Assembly (NCBI GenBank): GCA_041441465.1
Contig: JASDSY010000024.1
Span: 88,399-152,398, forward strand
Length of the DNA stretch: 64,000 nucleotides
Direction: 5' to 3'
Source of the DNA: JASDSY01 sp041441465
Lineage (GTDB): Bacteria; Muiribacteriota; UBA9980
The notes below the pieces were generated by a model. It did no database searches and was not told the DNA's origin. It was given only the letters and a program-made list of their open reading frames with translations. Shown one piece after another: positions 27,113 through 35,107 of the stretch. The position numbers were made by a program, and so were the translations under genes. How positions within the stretch are numbered: position 1 is the first letter of the stretch; the number at the start of each line of letters is the position of its first letter.

Positions 27113-27625
27113 ATGAATTTATCTAAAAGTTTAGTTCTTGGTGCAATGGCTCTTATGTTTTCGACCGCTGTAATTATGCCGGCTGATGTTAACGCTCAGG
27201 CCGCAGGCGAAGGAAAGGGCAAAGGCAAAGGTCCTAAAATGAGCATCGAAGAAAGAAAAGCGAAAATGGAAGAACGCAGGGCAAAAATGGATGAACAATT
27301 CGAGAAAAATTTAGCTCAAAAGTTAGAACACATAGCTAAAATAGAAAAAACTATATCTGAAGGCAAAATAAATGAACAGCAGAAAGCAAAAATGCTGGAA
27401 AATTTGAAAAAACAGCTTGAAATGGCTGAAATGATGATTAACGAAAGAAAAGAAGCTATAAAAATGGCTGAAGAAAACATGAAAAAAGCAGAAGACGCTA
27501 AAGCTAAATTAAATGAATTGATAAATAAGCTTAACGCATATACTCCTGCAGCAAATACGACCCCGGCAACTCCAGCGACACCTGCTACTCCGGCGACGCC
27601 TGCGGAACCTGCTAAACAACAATAA
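27113..27625 (+). CDS. Exported coiled-coil protein with TPA-repeat tail
   Basis: The 170-residue product has a signal peptide (cleavage probably after NAQA), a Gly-Lys patch (GEGKGKGKG), a long charged helix (about 45-140, rich in Lys, Glu, Met and Ala, with heptad character), and a tail of repeated Thr-Pro-Ala units (TPATPATPATPATPAEPA). The helix is somewhat like Spy/CpxP-type periplasmic chaperones, but their LTxxQ motif is absent, so I do not assign that family. GGAAGGGG precedes the ATG. It has its own promoter, a palindromic operator candidate and a terminator, which implies regulated, probably abundant expression in the cell envelope. Confidence 0.65.
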   Translation: MNLSKSLVLGAMALMFSTAVIMPADVNAQAAGEGKGKGKGPKMSIEERKAKMEERRAKMDEQFEKNLAQKLEHIAKIEKTISEGKINEQQKAKMLENLKKQLEMAEMMINERKEAIKMAEENMKKAEDAKAKLNELINKLNAYTPAANTTPATPATPATPATPAEPAKQQ

Positions 27626-27647
27626 TAACTTTTTAAATATGAATTAA

Positions 27648-27687
27648 TAAAAAGGCTGTCTGGATAATTAATTTAGACAGCCTTTTT
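27648..27687 (+). terminator. Intrinsic terminator (GGCTGTCT-type hairpin)
   Basis: AAAAAGGCTGTCT pairs with AGACAGCCTTTTT perfectly, followed by further T. It is the cleanest member of the recurrent hairpin family. Confidence 0.85.
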
Positions 27688-27925
27688 TTATATGCTGAAA
27701 ACAAGTTTTAAAAAGGCAATAAAATGCTCAAAAATTAAATCTTAAAAATGATTTACTGGACTTAATGTAATTTTGATTTTATTATTTTGCTCTAATTTAT
27801 TTTTGTAAAATTTAAACAGCAATTACCTGTTTTAAAATTATTATATCACTTGATTTCGGCTCTTTATGAGTAAAATAGTTAACTTTGTTTAGTGTCAAGA
27901 GAAAAAATTTTTTTTTTTGACGTGC

Positions 27926-28122
27926 TGTTGATATTGTGGATAAGTCTGTGAATAAGTATAAATAAAGGGATTTTGGTATATTGAAATTGTTTATAAATTT
28001 GTTCAAAGAAAATCAAAAAAAAGCTTGACAGGCTGAGCTTTTTAAAACATTATATTTTTTTATTGATGACGGGAAAATAAAATTAGCGATATACGGCAAA
28101 GGTGATTATATATTGTTGATAA
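27926..28122. other. Group of DnaA-box-like 9-mers in an AT-rich spacer
   Basis: The 795-base spacer 27626-28420 has no gene. Five 9-mers of one orientation match or approach the DnaA box complement TGTGNAWAA: TGTTGATAT (27926), TGTGGATAA (27935, perfect), TGTGAATAA (27947, perfect), TGTTTATAA (27988) and TGTTGATAA (28114). The first three are almost contiguous. Flanks are extremely AT-rich. A short hairpin (28018-28043) lies between. This could be a DnaA-binding site or even an origin, but no replication gene is nearby and AT-rich DNA produces near matches by chance. Confidence 0.35.
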
Positions 28123-28281
28123 CCAGGTAAAAAAGTAAGAAATATCTGGAGGTATTTGATCAGGCGTACTTTTTTATCGTATTTTTGCAAATTAAAAATT
28201 TATTTGCGGCTGCCGGTGCGGTCAAAAAAAATTGCTGATTATGTTTTTCTAAAAAAAAATTCATTAATTTTCTTATTAAAA

Positions 28282-28311
28282 TTGACACATTTCATACATG
28301 TGTGGTAAAAT
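28282..28311 (+). promoter_or_regulatory. Promoter of the acyl-CoA dehydrogenase operon with embedded inverted repeat
   Basis: TTGACA (28282-28287) and TAAAAT (28306-28311) are 18 bases apart. The spacer contains ACACAT (28285-28290) and ATGTGT (28298-28303), an inverted repeat overlapping both the -35 box and the spacer, well placed for a repressor. Confidence 0.6.
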
Positions 28312-28420
28312 GAAAACACTTTTTTTATTAATTAAAAAATAGCGCCGAAAATATATAACCTGCGTTTTTATTATTTTTTAGAATTATTTAATATGACAAA
28401 AATTGAAAGGGGTATTGAAA

Positions 28421-29560
28421 TTGAATTTTGACTTTACTGAAGACCAGATTCAGATAAGAGACATGGTAAGAGAATTTGCGCAGAATGAAATTGCGCCTAA
28501 TGCCGCTAAATATGATGAAAAAGCCGAATTCCCATGGGAAATAGTAAAAAAAATGGCTGAAATGAACCTGCTTGGAATGATGATTCCGGAGCAATACGGC
28601 GGTATGGCATTTGATGCTACAACTGCAACCTTAGTCATCGAAGAAGTCTCGAAATGCGACGCAGCTATCGGCGTTATTCTTGCCGTTCAAAATTCGCTCG
28701 GGGTTTCAGCGTTAATAAAGTATGGTTCAGAAGAATTGAAACAAAAATATTTGCCTGATATAGCCAGCGGTAAGAAATTATGCGCTTTTGGTTTGACCGA
28801 AGCCGGCGCCGGCTCTGATTTTTCGGCAATGACGACAGTCGCCGAGGATAAGGGCGATCACTGGCTTATTAACGGCCGTAAGATATTCATAACTAATGGT
28901 TCAACCGCTGAAACTTTTACGATAATCGCAATGACGGACAGAAATAAAGGCGCGCGCGGTATGAGTGCGTTTGTCGTTGAAAAAAGCTACCCCGGCTTTT
29001 CGGTCGGCACTATCGAGAAAAAGCTCGGTATAAGAGCTTCCGATACGGCAGAATTGATACTTGATAACGTTAAAGTGCCTAAGGAAAATTTGATAGGCAA
29101 AAAAGGCTATGGTTACATATATGCTATGGAATCGCTCGATACCGGTAGGATAGGCGTTGGCGCTCAGGGGCTTGGAATATCGCAGGCCGCTTTTGACGCG
29201 GCGTTGAAATATTCGAAAACGAGAGTTCAGTGGGGGTCGTCGATTAATAAACTCCAGGCAATACAGTTTAAGTTCGCCGACATGGCAACTAAAATAGAAG
29301 CTGCAAAGTGGCTGGTTTACCATGCTGCGCATTTAAAGGATACCGGCAAGCCTTATACAAAAGAGGCTTCGATGGCAAAGGTGTTCGCTTCTGAAATGGC
29401 CACCGAAATTACTCACCAGGCGATGCAGGTTATGGGCGGCTACGGCTACATGAAAGAATATAACGTCGAACGTTATTACCGTGATGCGAGGATAACTGAA
29501 ATATATGAGGGTACATCTGAAATTCAGCGTCACGTAATTGCATCGATTGTAATGAAATAA
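28421..29560 (+). CDS. Acyl-CoA dehydrogenase (short/branched-chain, butyryl-CoA type)
   Basis: About 380 residues with the acyl-CoA dehydrogenase N-, middle and C-domains. FAD/substrate motifs include FGLTEAGAGSDFSAM and FITNGS; the C-terminal IYEGTSEIQRHVI holds the catalytic Glu of the butyryl-CoA type, and QVMGGYGYMKEYNVERYYRDAR is highly conserved. The start is taken as the TTG at 28421, eight bases after AAAGGGG; the upstream TTG at 28403 overlaps that site. No electron-transfer flavoprotein genes follow, so Etf must come from elsewhere. In this operon it would oxidise isobutyryl-, isovaleryl- or butyryl-CoA, or run as crotonyl-CoA reductase; the exact substrate is not readable. Confidence 0.92.
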   Translation: MNFDFTEDQIQIRDMVREFAQNEIAPNAAKYDEKAEFPWEIVKKMAEMNLLGMMIPEQYGGMAFDATTATLVIEEVSKCDAAIGVILAVQNSLGVSALIKYGSEELKQKYLPDIASGKKLCAFGLTEAGAGSDFSAMTTVAEDKGDHWLINGRKIFITNGSTAETFTIIAMTDRNKGARGMSAFVVEKSYPGFSVGTIEKKLGIRASDTAELILDNVKVPKENLIGKKGYGYIYAMESLDTGRIGVGAQGLGISQAAFDAALKYSKTRVQWGSSINKLQAIQFKFADMATKIEAAKWLVYHAAHLKDTGKPYTKEASMAKVFASEMATEITHQAMQVMGGYGYMKEYNVERYYRDARITEIYEGTSEIQRHVIASIVMK

Positions 29561-29582
29561 GATTAGTGAATTTGAAAATAAG

Positions 29583-29604
29583 CGCGGCCTTCGAAACGGC
29601 CGCG
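29583..29604 (+). terminator. Short GC-rich hairpin between the dehydrogenase and LeuDH-like genes
   Basis: CGCGGCC and GGCCGCG flank TTCGAAAC and precede TTTATA. The T run is short, so it may attenuate rather than stop transcription into the next gene, 49 bases on. Confidence 0.5.
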
Positions 29605-29652
29605 TTTATATTAATGTTTATAAAAATCAAAATTTTATAGGGCGGGGGAAGT

Positions 29653-30729
29653 ATGGATATATTTGAAGAAATGGAAAAACGCGGTCATGAAGAAATAAAT
29701 TTTTTCTATGAATCCGATTTTGATATGAAAGCGATAGTTGCGATACACAACTCCAACCTCGGAAAAGCTTTCGGGCCGACTCGAATAGGAAATTATGTAT
29801 ATGAAGAGGAAGCTATTGCTGACGCTATTACCCTTTCGCACGGTGAAACGCTTTCGGCGTCGATTTCAAACTGCGATCTTGGCGGCGCGTTCGGAATACT
29901 TATAAAAGATGAAGAAAACCCACTTTCAGAAGGATATTTGCGCGCATACGGCCGCTTTTTACAGACGTTCGGAAAAAGGATAGGAACGATGACCGGAGTC
30001 GGGCTTACTCAGGAAGATATGCTTTGCGTTGCGAAAGAATTCAAGCAGATATACGGACTGCCTTCATATTGCGGCGGCCTCGGCGACCCTCATTATTATA
30101 TTGCATACGGCGTTCTGTGCGGTATGCGCGCATGCGCTGCCGAATGTTTCGGCAATTCTACGCTTGAAAAGAAAAAAATACTGATACATGGCCTAAATTA
30201 TGCCGGACTTCATTTGGTTAAAATGCTCGCTAAAGAAGGCTCAGAGATTATTATTACAGATGATAAATATGATAATGTTAAGCGCGTAAAAGACGAGATG
30301 CCGCAAGTTCAGATTGTACATCCGGATGAATATCATAATCTGCAAGTCGATATATTTGCACCTTGCTCTTATATAAGCTCGACTAATGTCGAATATATCG
30401 ATAAGAAAATGTGCAAAATAATTGCCGGCACCTCAAAGGTGCCTCTTGAAACAGAGGTTTTATCCGAGGCGGCCAAAAAAAATGGAATACTATATATTCC
30501 GGATTTTGTCATAAACGCTGCGGAAATGATTTACGCTTATTCCGAAATAAATAATTTCGATTCCGAGCGAGTTAAGAAGCACATTGAAAAAATATACGAT
30601 ATCGTTCTTGAAGTTATTGCAAAAGCCAAAGAAAACAATGAGACTACAAGCAAAGTCGCTGAGGAAATGGGCTGGGAAAGGCTTAATATAGTCAGGAAAT
30701 TAAGAAAAATATATACTGGCGCATTTTAA
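29653..30729 (+). CDS. Leucine-dehydrogenase homologue lacking catalytic residues (paralogue 1)
   Basis: The 358-residue protein aligns end to end with Bacillus leucine dehydrogenase (ELFV family). It keeps the fold landmarks KAIVAIHNSNLGKAFGPTR at the N-terminus and LYIPDFVINAAEMIYAYSEI at the C-terminus. By motif alignment the substrate Lys68 is Ser68 (GETLSAS), the catalytic Lys80 is Phe80 (LGGAFGIL) and the catalytic Asp115 is Gly115 (TMTGVG). The nucleotide loop GxGxxA reads GLNYAG at about 180-185, although the acidic end of the second strand (ITDD) remains. It therefore should not be an ordinary amino-acid dehydrogenase. GGGCGGGGGAAG precedes the ATG. It occupies the place of bcd next to butyrate kinase, as in Bacillus bkd operons. 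Role unknown; possibly a partner of paralogue 2. Confidence 0.8.
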   Translation: MDIFEEMEKRGHEEINFFYESDFDMKAIVAIHNSNLGKAFGPTRIGNYVYEEEAIADAITLSHGETLSASISNCDLGGAFGILIKDEENPLSEGYLRAYGRFLQTFGKRIGTMTGVGLTQEDMLCVAKEFKQIYGLPSYCGGLGDPHYYIAYGVLCGMRACAAECFGNSTLEKKKILIHGLNYAGLHLVKMLAKEGSEIIITDDKYDNVKRVKDEMPQVQIVHPDEYHNLQVDIFAPCSYISSTNVEYIDKKMCKIIAGTSKVPLETEVLSEAAKKNGILYIPDFVINAAEMIYAYSEINNFDSERVKKHIEKIYDIVLEVIAKAKENNETTSKVAEEMGWERLNIVRKLRKIYTGAF

Positions 30730-30751
30730 TTTTTAGGGGCGTGTGAAGAAA

Positions 30752-31831
30752 ATGAGTGAACAGAAAAAATATATACTGGTTATCAATCCGGGCTCGACAT
30801 CTACGAAAATAGCGGTTTACGAAGATGCTGCGCCTTTATTTGTGCAGAACATAGCACATCATAAAAAAGATCTTGAAAAATTTAAAAATATCAACGATCA
30901 ATATGAATATCGTAAAAATATGATATTAAAAACATTGGCGGATAAAGAATTTGACGTAATCAGATTGAGCGCTATAGTAGCTCGCGGCGGATTGATGAAG
31001 GCTATCGAAGGCGGAACCTACACCATAAATCAGCCGATGATAGACGACCTGGTGGCGGGCGTTTCCGGTAAACACGCGTCAAATCTGGCTGCCGTTATAG
31101 CTTACGGCATCGGCTGGGACCTGCGGGTACCGTCGTTTGTAGTAGATCCGCCGGTTATTGACGAATTTACACCGCTGGCTAAGCTTACGGGCCTGCCTGA
31201 ATTTAAAAGACGCTCGATGCTTCATGCTTTGAATATCAGAGCTGTCGCGCGCCGCGAATCGCACAATATGGGAAAGGCGTTCGAGGATAATAATTTCATA
31301 GTGGCTCATATGGGCGGCGGCGTATCGGTCGCGGCATTGAATAAAGGCAAGATTGTCGACGGCACGAACGCTCTTTATGAAGGGCCTATAACTCCTGAAA
31401 GAGCAGGATTCCTTCCTACATGCGACATGATGACGCTTGCTTACTCGGGACAGTATAAAACGCGCGAGGAATTGTACGCGAAACTTATCGGCAAATCAGG
31501 CTTCGTGGCTTATATGAACACTAATTCAGCCAAGGAAGTCGAAGAATTATACTTTAAAGGCAATGAAACCGCAAAACTTCTTTATGACGGCATGGCTTAT
31601 CAAGTCGCTAAATGCATAGGCGAGATGGCGACCGTTTTAAAAGGCAAAGTTGACGCAATTATTCTGACAGGCGGCATGGCTTATTCCAAGATTCTGATAG
31701 ATGACATATCGGAACGTGTTTCGTTCATCGCCAGGATCGTTAAATCGCCGGGTGAAGACGAGCTCCGCGCGCTGGCTGAAGGCTGCCTGCGCGTATTGAA
31801 CGGCGAGGAAACCGCTAAAATTTATCAGTAA
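30752..31831 (+). CDS. buk: Butyrate kinase
   Basis: About 359 residues of the acetate/butyrate kinase (ASKHA) family. LVINPGSTSTKIAVYED is the phosphate-1 motif, AHMGGGVSVAALNKGKIVDGTNAL the second, and IILTGGMAYSK the adenosine loop. Butyrate-type features such as MLHALNIRAVARR are present. It phosphorylates ADP from butyryl- or branched acyl-phosphate. A GTG at 30743 is also possible: AGGGG at 30735-30739 lies 3 bases before it and 12 before the ATG at 30752, so neither spacing is ideal. No phosphotransbutyrylase (ptb) gene is in the window. It is flanked by two leucine-dehydrogenase homologues in one operon. Confidence 0.93.
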   Translation: MSEQKKYILVINPGSTSTKIAVYEDAAPLFVQNIAHHKKDLEKFKNINDQYEYRKNMILKTLADKEFDVIRLSAIVARGGLMKAIEGGTYTINQPMIDDLVAGVSGKHASNLAAVIAYGIGWDLRVPSFVVDPPVIDEFTPLAKLTGLPEFKRRSMLHALNIRAVARRESHNMGKAFEDNNFIVAHMGGGVSVAALNKGKIVDGTNALYEGPITPERAGFLPTCDMMTLAYSGQYKTREELYAKLIGKSGFVAYMNTNSAKEVEELYFKGNETAKLLYDGMAYQVAKCIGEMATVLKGKVDAIILTGGMAYSKILIDDISERVSFIARIVKSPGEDELRALAEGCLRVLNGEETAKIYQ

Positions 31832-31861
31832 TTAAATTGTGTTTTATGGAGGAATGAATAT

Positions 31862-32878
31862 ATGTCAATGTTTTCACTTTTAAAGCAGACGGGGTCCGAG
31901 CAGGTTAAATTCTGCGCCGAAAAAAAATCAAATTTCAAGGCCATTATTGCCCTTAACAGTACCGCCCTTGGCCCTGCGCTCGGCGATATCACTTTTATTC
32001 CCGACTCTTCGAATTATCAGGAAGCGACTTCTTGCGCCTGCTTTTTAGCTCAAAAATTAACGAATATATATGGGTTTTTAGGAATAAATTACGGCGGCGG
32101 CAAGGTAATAGCCCTGGGCAAACCGACTCCGGGCTACGAGGAAATATACTTCAGATCTCTTGCGCGCCACGTTAATAATTTGAACGGCCGGTTTATAGTC
32201 AGGTCATCATCTTATGTAAATACGAGGTTACTGGATCACATCAAGGCTGAAACTAATAAAATACTTCCGCAGAGCGTTATTGTAAATGATGATTTGCTGC
32301 TTCCTGAAATTAAAAAGATCGCTTTCCTTAATTCGCTTAAGGAAATTTCAACCAAGGTTTTGAATAACAAGCCGTTATCTGAGTTAAAAATATCACTTTG
32401 CGGGACGAACGAGGATTTTAAACGTTACGAATGGCTTTTAAAAGAAATTCCGACTATCAGGACTTTCAGCGATCCTTTGATTTTGAGCGATGCCGACAGC
32501 ACCATGGATATTTTGTTGATATGTCCTACTAATGCTAATAATTCAGTGACCAGAACGCTGTTTAAACTAAATTTCAAGGCGGCAATGGGGCTTTGCGAAG
32601 AGGAAATAGATATTGAAATCATGGAAGATGTAATGCTGGCAAAAGGCATATGCTACGTTCCGGGTTATCTTGTCGAGAATCTCGAGTGTTTCTATTTTAT
32701 GCAAAATAACATCGAGGCTTTATGCAAAGCTAAACCGGATTTCGGCCCGTTTGAAATGTTTGTTCGCGAACGCCTGGCCTGGCTTTTTGACGAGGCGGCT
32801 AAAACGAAACAAAAAATAACCAGAATAATTGATAATTATGCAAAATCAAGAATGGAAATGCTTCAGCTTCTTAAATAA
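31862..32878 (+). CDS. Divergent leucine-dehydrogenase homologue without Rossmann motif (paralogue 2)
   Basis: The 338-residue product starts like leucine dehydrogenase (KAIIALNSTALGPALGD) and keeps the catalytic-Lys segment as GINYGGGKVIALGKP (Lys81, equivalent to Lys80). The substrate Lys68 is Ile69, the Asp115 position is Ser (VRSSSYV), and the glycine loop is gone: the matching stretch reads ISLCGTNEDFKRYEWLL. The C-terminal half is only faintly similar. NAD binding is therefore doubtful. GGAGG lies nine bases before the ATG. It is the third gene after the hairpin at 29583 and closes the operon. Its loss pattern is the complement of paralogue 1 for Lys80, but both lack the catalytic Asp. 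Confidence 0.7.
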   Translation: MSMFSLLKQTGSEQVKFCAEKKSNFKAIIALNSTALGPALGDITFIPDSSNYQEATSCACFLAQKLTNIYGFLGINYGGGKVIALGKPTPGYEEIYFRSLARHVNNLNGRFIVRSSSYVNTRLLDHIKAETNKILPQSVIVNDDLLLPEIKKIAFLNSLKEISTKVLNNKPLSELKISLCGTNEDFKRYEWLLKEIPTIRTFSDPLILSDADSTMDILLICPTNANNSVTRTLFKLNFKAAMGLCEEEIDIEIMEDVMLAKGICYVPGYLVENLECFYFMQNNIEALCKAKPDFGPFEMFVRERLAWLFDEAAKTKQKITRIIDNYAKSRMEMLQLLK

Positions 32879-33020
32879 AATAATAAGCGATTCATTGTTT
32901 TGAGCCGGATTTATAAAAAGCCGGCCGAATTTATCATGAAGAACGATAATGCAATTAATAACGTTCATTATAGGATTTATTGTATTATAAAAATGAATCG
33001 ATGTTAATACAAGACATATA

Positions 33021-33069
33021 AAAACCGGTTTTATTGAAACGCAGGCGGCTTTTAATAAAAACCGGTTTT
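33021..33069 (+). terminator. Terminator of the buk operon
   Basis: AAAACCGGTTTTATT and AATAAAAACCGGTTTT form a long stem around a GC-rich loop and are followed by TAATTTTTTG. The remaining spacer 32879-33527 (649 bases) is AT-rich, without a reading frame; I looked for a cobalamin riboswitch box and found none. Confidence 0.7.
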
Positions 33070-33461
33070 TAATTTTTTGTGTTCATTTTTATATTCGTAT
33101 ATTGTTTTTAAAGTAAATTTATAATATAATATCTTTTGTTTAAAACATCTTTTTATTTTTAAAGTTCTTTGAAGCATCCTGTCATATAATAATACTTTTT
33201 TATTTTTTGAGGTTTTTTTAATTCAATGCGCCGTTAGTTATTCGCATCCCTTCAGACAGTTTTTATGAATATTGAATTAAGGCGGTATTTTTACTTTTAT
33301 GTTCCTGTTTTGACAGGCTCGTTTGAAACTTTAATGCATAAATTAAAGCTTGTGGCGTAAATATTAAAATTTATGCCGGCGTTTTTTCTTACGAAATTAA
33401 TGCTGTTTTAGATTGATTATTTAATTTAATATTGACGATAAACCGCAGAAAATAGAAATAT

Positions 33462-33480
33462 AATTTACAGCTTGTAAATT
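33462..33480. promoter_or_regulatory. Operator-like palindrome upstream of the mutase operon
   Basis: AATTTACA and TGTAAATT are perfect 8-base arms around GCT, ending 47 bases before the mutase start. TTGACG at 33432-33437 lies just upstream; a TATAAT-like element at 33459 overlaps the palindrome, but its 21-base spacing is too long for a standard promoter. Confidence 0.45.
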
Positions 33481-33527
33481 TTGTGAATTAAAAATAAAAT
33501 ATAAATTACAGAAAAAGGTGATTTTTC

Positions 33528-33929
33528 ATGGAAACAAAAATTAAAGTGTTAGTTGCTAAACCAGGTCTTGACGGCCATGACCGCGGAGCGAAAGTTGTCG
33601 CGCGCGCATTCCGCGATGCCGGCTTTGAGGTAATATATACCGGCCTGCGGCAGACTCCTGAACAGATTGTCAATGCCGCTATCGAAGAGGATGTCGATGC
33701 GATAGGCGTTTCAATCTTATCGGGAGCGCACAATCATTGTTTCGGCGAAATTATGGATTTATTGAAAAAACAGCAGATTGACGATATTTTGGTATTCGGC
33801 GGCGGCATAATCCCGGCTGATGACGTTCAATATTTAAAAAGCATCGGCGTGGCTGAAATATTCGGGCCTGGAACGCCGACTGACGTTACGGTCGATTTTT
33901 TAAAGAAAAATATCGCTGGCAGGGAATAA
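33528..33929 (+). CDS. icmB: Small B12-binding subunit of an acyl-CoA mutase (IcmB type)
   Basis: The 133-residue protein is a stand-alone cobalamin-binding domain with the base-off motif Asp15-x-His17-xx-Gly20 (GLDGHDRGAKVV), the SILSGAHNH stretch and the GGGIIPADD loop. It binds adenosylcobalamin and pairs with the large subunit encoded at 35108. AAAAGGTG lies seven bases before the ATG. Separation into small and large subunits is typical of isobutyryl-CoA and 2-hydroxyisobutyryl-CoA mutases and of some methylmalonyl-CoA mutases of anaerobes. The MeaB gene starts five bases after its stop. Confidence 0.9.
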   Translation: METKIKVLVAKPGLDGHDRGAKVVARAFRDAGFEVIYTGLRQTPEQIVNAAIEEDVDAIGVSILSGAHNHCFGEIMDLLKKQQIDDILVFGGGIIPADDVQYLKSIGVAEIFGPGTPTDVTVDFLKKNIAGRE

Positions 33930-33934
33930 TTAAA

Positions 33935-34909
33935 ATGTCATTTGATGCAGGATTATTAGGCCGTTTTTTAAAAGGGGATAAAAGGGCGTGCTCGCGTATA
34001 ATTTCTATTGTCGAGGACGCCAGGCCGCACATGGCCGAATATCTCGAAAAATTGCAGGCGCATACCGGCCGTGCGCATATAATAGGGATTACCGGTCCGC
34101 CGGGCGTTGGAAAAAGCAGCCTTATTAACAGGCTTTCCACTAAATATCTGGAATGCGGAAAAAATGTCGGCGTCATAGCCGTAGACCCGTCCTCTCCGTT
34201 TTCCGGCGGTGCCGTACTTGGCGACAGGATAAGAATGGGCGATATAAGTTTAAATCCTAAATTTTACTTCAGGTCTATGAGCAGCCGCGGCAGTCTTGGC
34301 GGGCTTTCACATGCAACCATAGACGCAAGCCGCGTTCTTGACGCTTTCGGTAAGGATATAATTATTATCGAAACTGTCGGCACCGGCCAGAGCGAAGTCG
34401 ATATTATGGAAGCTTGCGATACCGTTATTGTAGTTACGATGCCCGGGACAGGCGATGATATCCAGGCTCAGAAAGCTGGAATTATGGAAATCGGAAATAT
34501 TTTTGTAATTAATAAATCCGACCGTGACGGCGCCGAAAGGACGCTGCGTGAAATACAATCCATGCTTATGCTAAATCCGATGAATGCCGATTACGAAATA
34601 CCTGTCGTAATGACAAAATCCAATGTCGGCGAAGGTATCGAGAAATTGATAGATTCTATTGACGCTCATTACGAATACCTGAAAAAAACAGGCAGGCTTT
34701 CTGAAAAACGTTCGTTAAGGAGCGTGTCGGTTTTTGAAAAGAAATTTCTGGGCGAACTGAAATCAAAAATAAATTCCATTCTTTTGAATGACGCCGAGTT
34801 TTTAAAAATAAAGGAAAATGTGGCCGGCGGGCGGATGAGTCCGGACAGCGCGAGTATCAGAATAATGGAACATATTGAAAAAAAAATGTTTAACGCCGCC
34901 GGTAAATAA
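33935..34909 (+). CDS. meaB: MeaB/ArgK-type G3E GTPase, mutase chaperone
   Basis: The 324-residue product has Walker A GPPGVGKSS at 54-62, the ETVGTGQSEVDI switch region and FVINKSDRDGA as guanine-specificity motif. MeaB loads adenosylcobalamin on the mutase, edits damaged cofactor and protects the enzyme from inactivation. Its place between the small and large subunit genes links it directly to this enzyme. The remaining 198 bases to the large subunit gene contain a small hairpin at 35017-35036. Confidence 0.93.
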   Translation: MSFDAGLLGRFLKGDKRACSRIISIVEDARPHMAEYLEKLQAHTGRAHIIGITGPPGVGKSSLINRLSTKYLECGKNVGVIAVDPSSPFSGGAVLGDRIRMGDISLNPKFYFRSMSSRGSLGGLSHATIDASRVLDAFGKDIIIIETVGTGQSEVDIMEACDTVIVVTMPGTGDDIQAQKAGIMEIGNIFVINKSDRDGAERTLREIQSMLMLNPMNADYEIPVVMTKSNVGEGIEKLIDSIDAHYEYLKKTGRLSEKRSLRSVSVFEKKFLGELKSKINSILLNDAEFLKIKENVAGGRMSPDSASIRIMEHIEKKMFNAAGK

Positions 34910-35107
34910 TTTGAGCGCGGCCGCATGCTGTATTTAAAGTAAAAATGCGGTATGAGATATGGCAGTCAATAAATTATTTGTAAATGCCGCTGCTTAAAAA
35001 ATAAGTTCAGGCACTGGAGGTTGTTTCGAAACCCTCTAAAATAAGTTTTTAAAAAAATAATTTTGTTGTTATGGATATGTTAAAATACAATAAAAAGGGG
35101 AAACGAC

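Noticed and set aside
27812..28006. Open frame of 64 codons on the minus strand in the AT-rich gap
   Set aside because: It lacks a ribosome site and normal codon use and covers the DnaA-box-like repeats; probably chance.
29653..30729. Ordinary leucine dehydrogenase annotation
   Set aside because: All three key residues (Lys68, Lys80, Asp115) are replaced, so a normal activity cannot be supported.
32879..33527. Possible cobalamin riboswitch before the mutase operon
   Set aside because: No B12 box or its flanking stems are visible; only a terminator and a palindrome are found.
35017..35036. tRNA T-arm-like sequence (GTTTCGAAAC)
   Set aside because: No acceptor, D or anticodon arm lies at the right distance; it is a simple hairpin.
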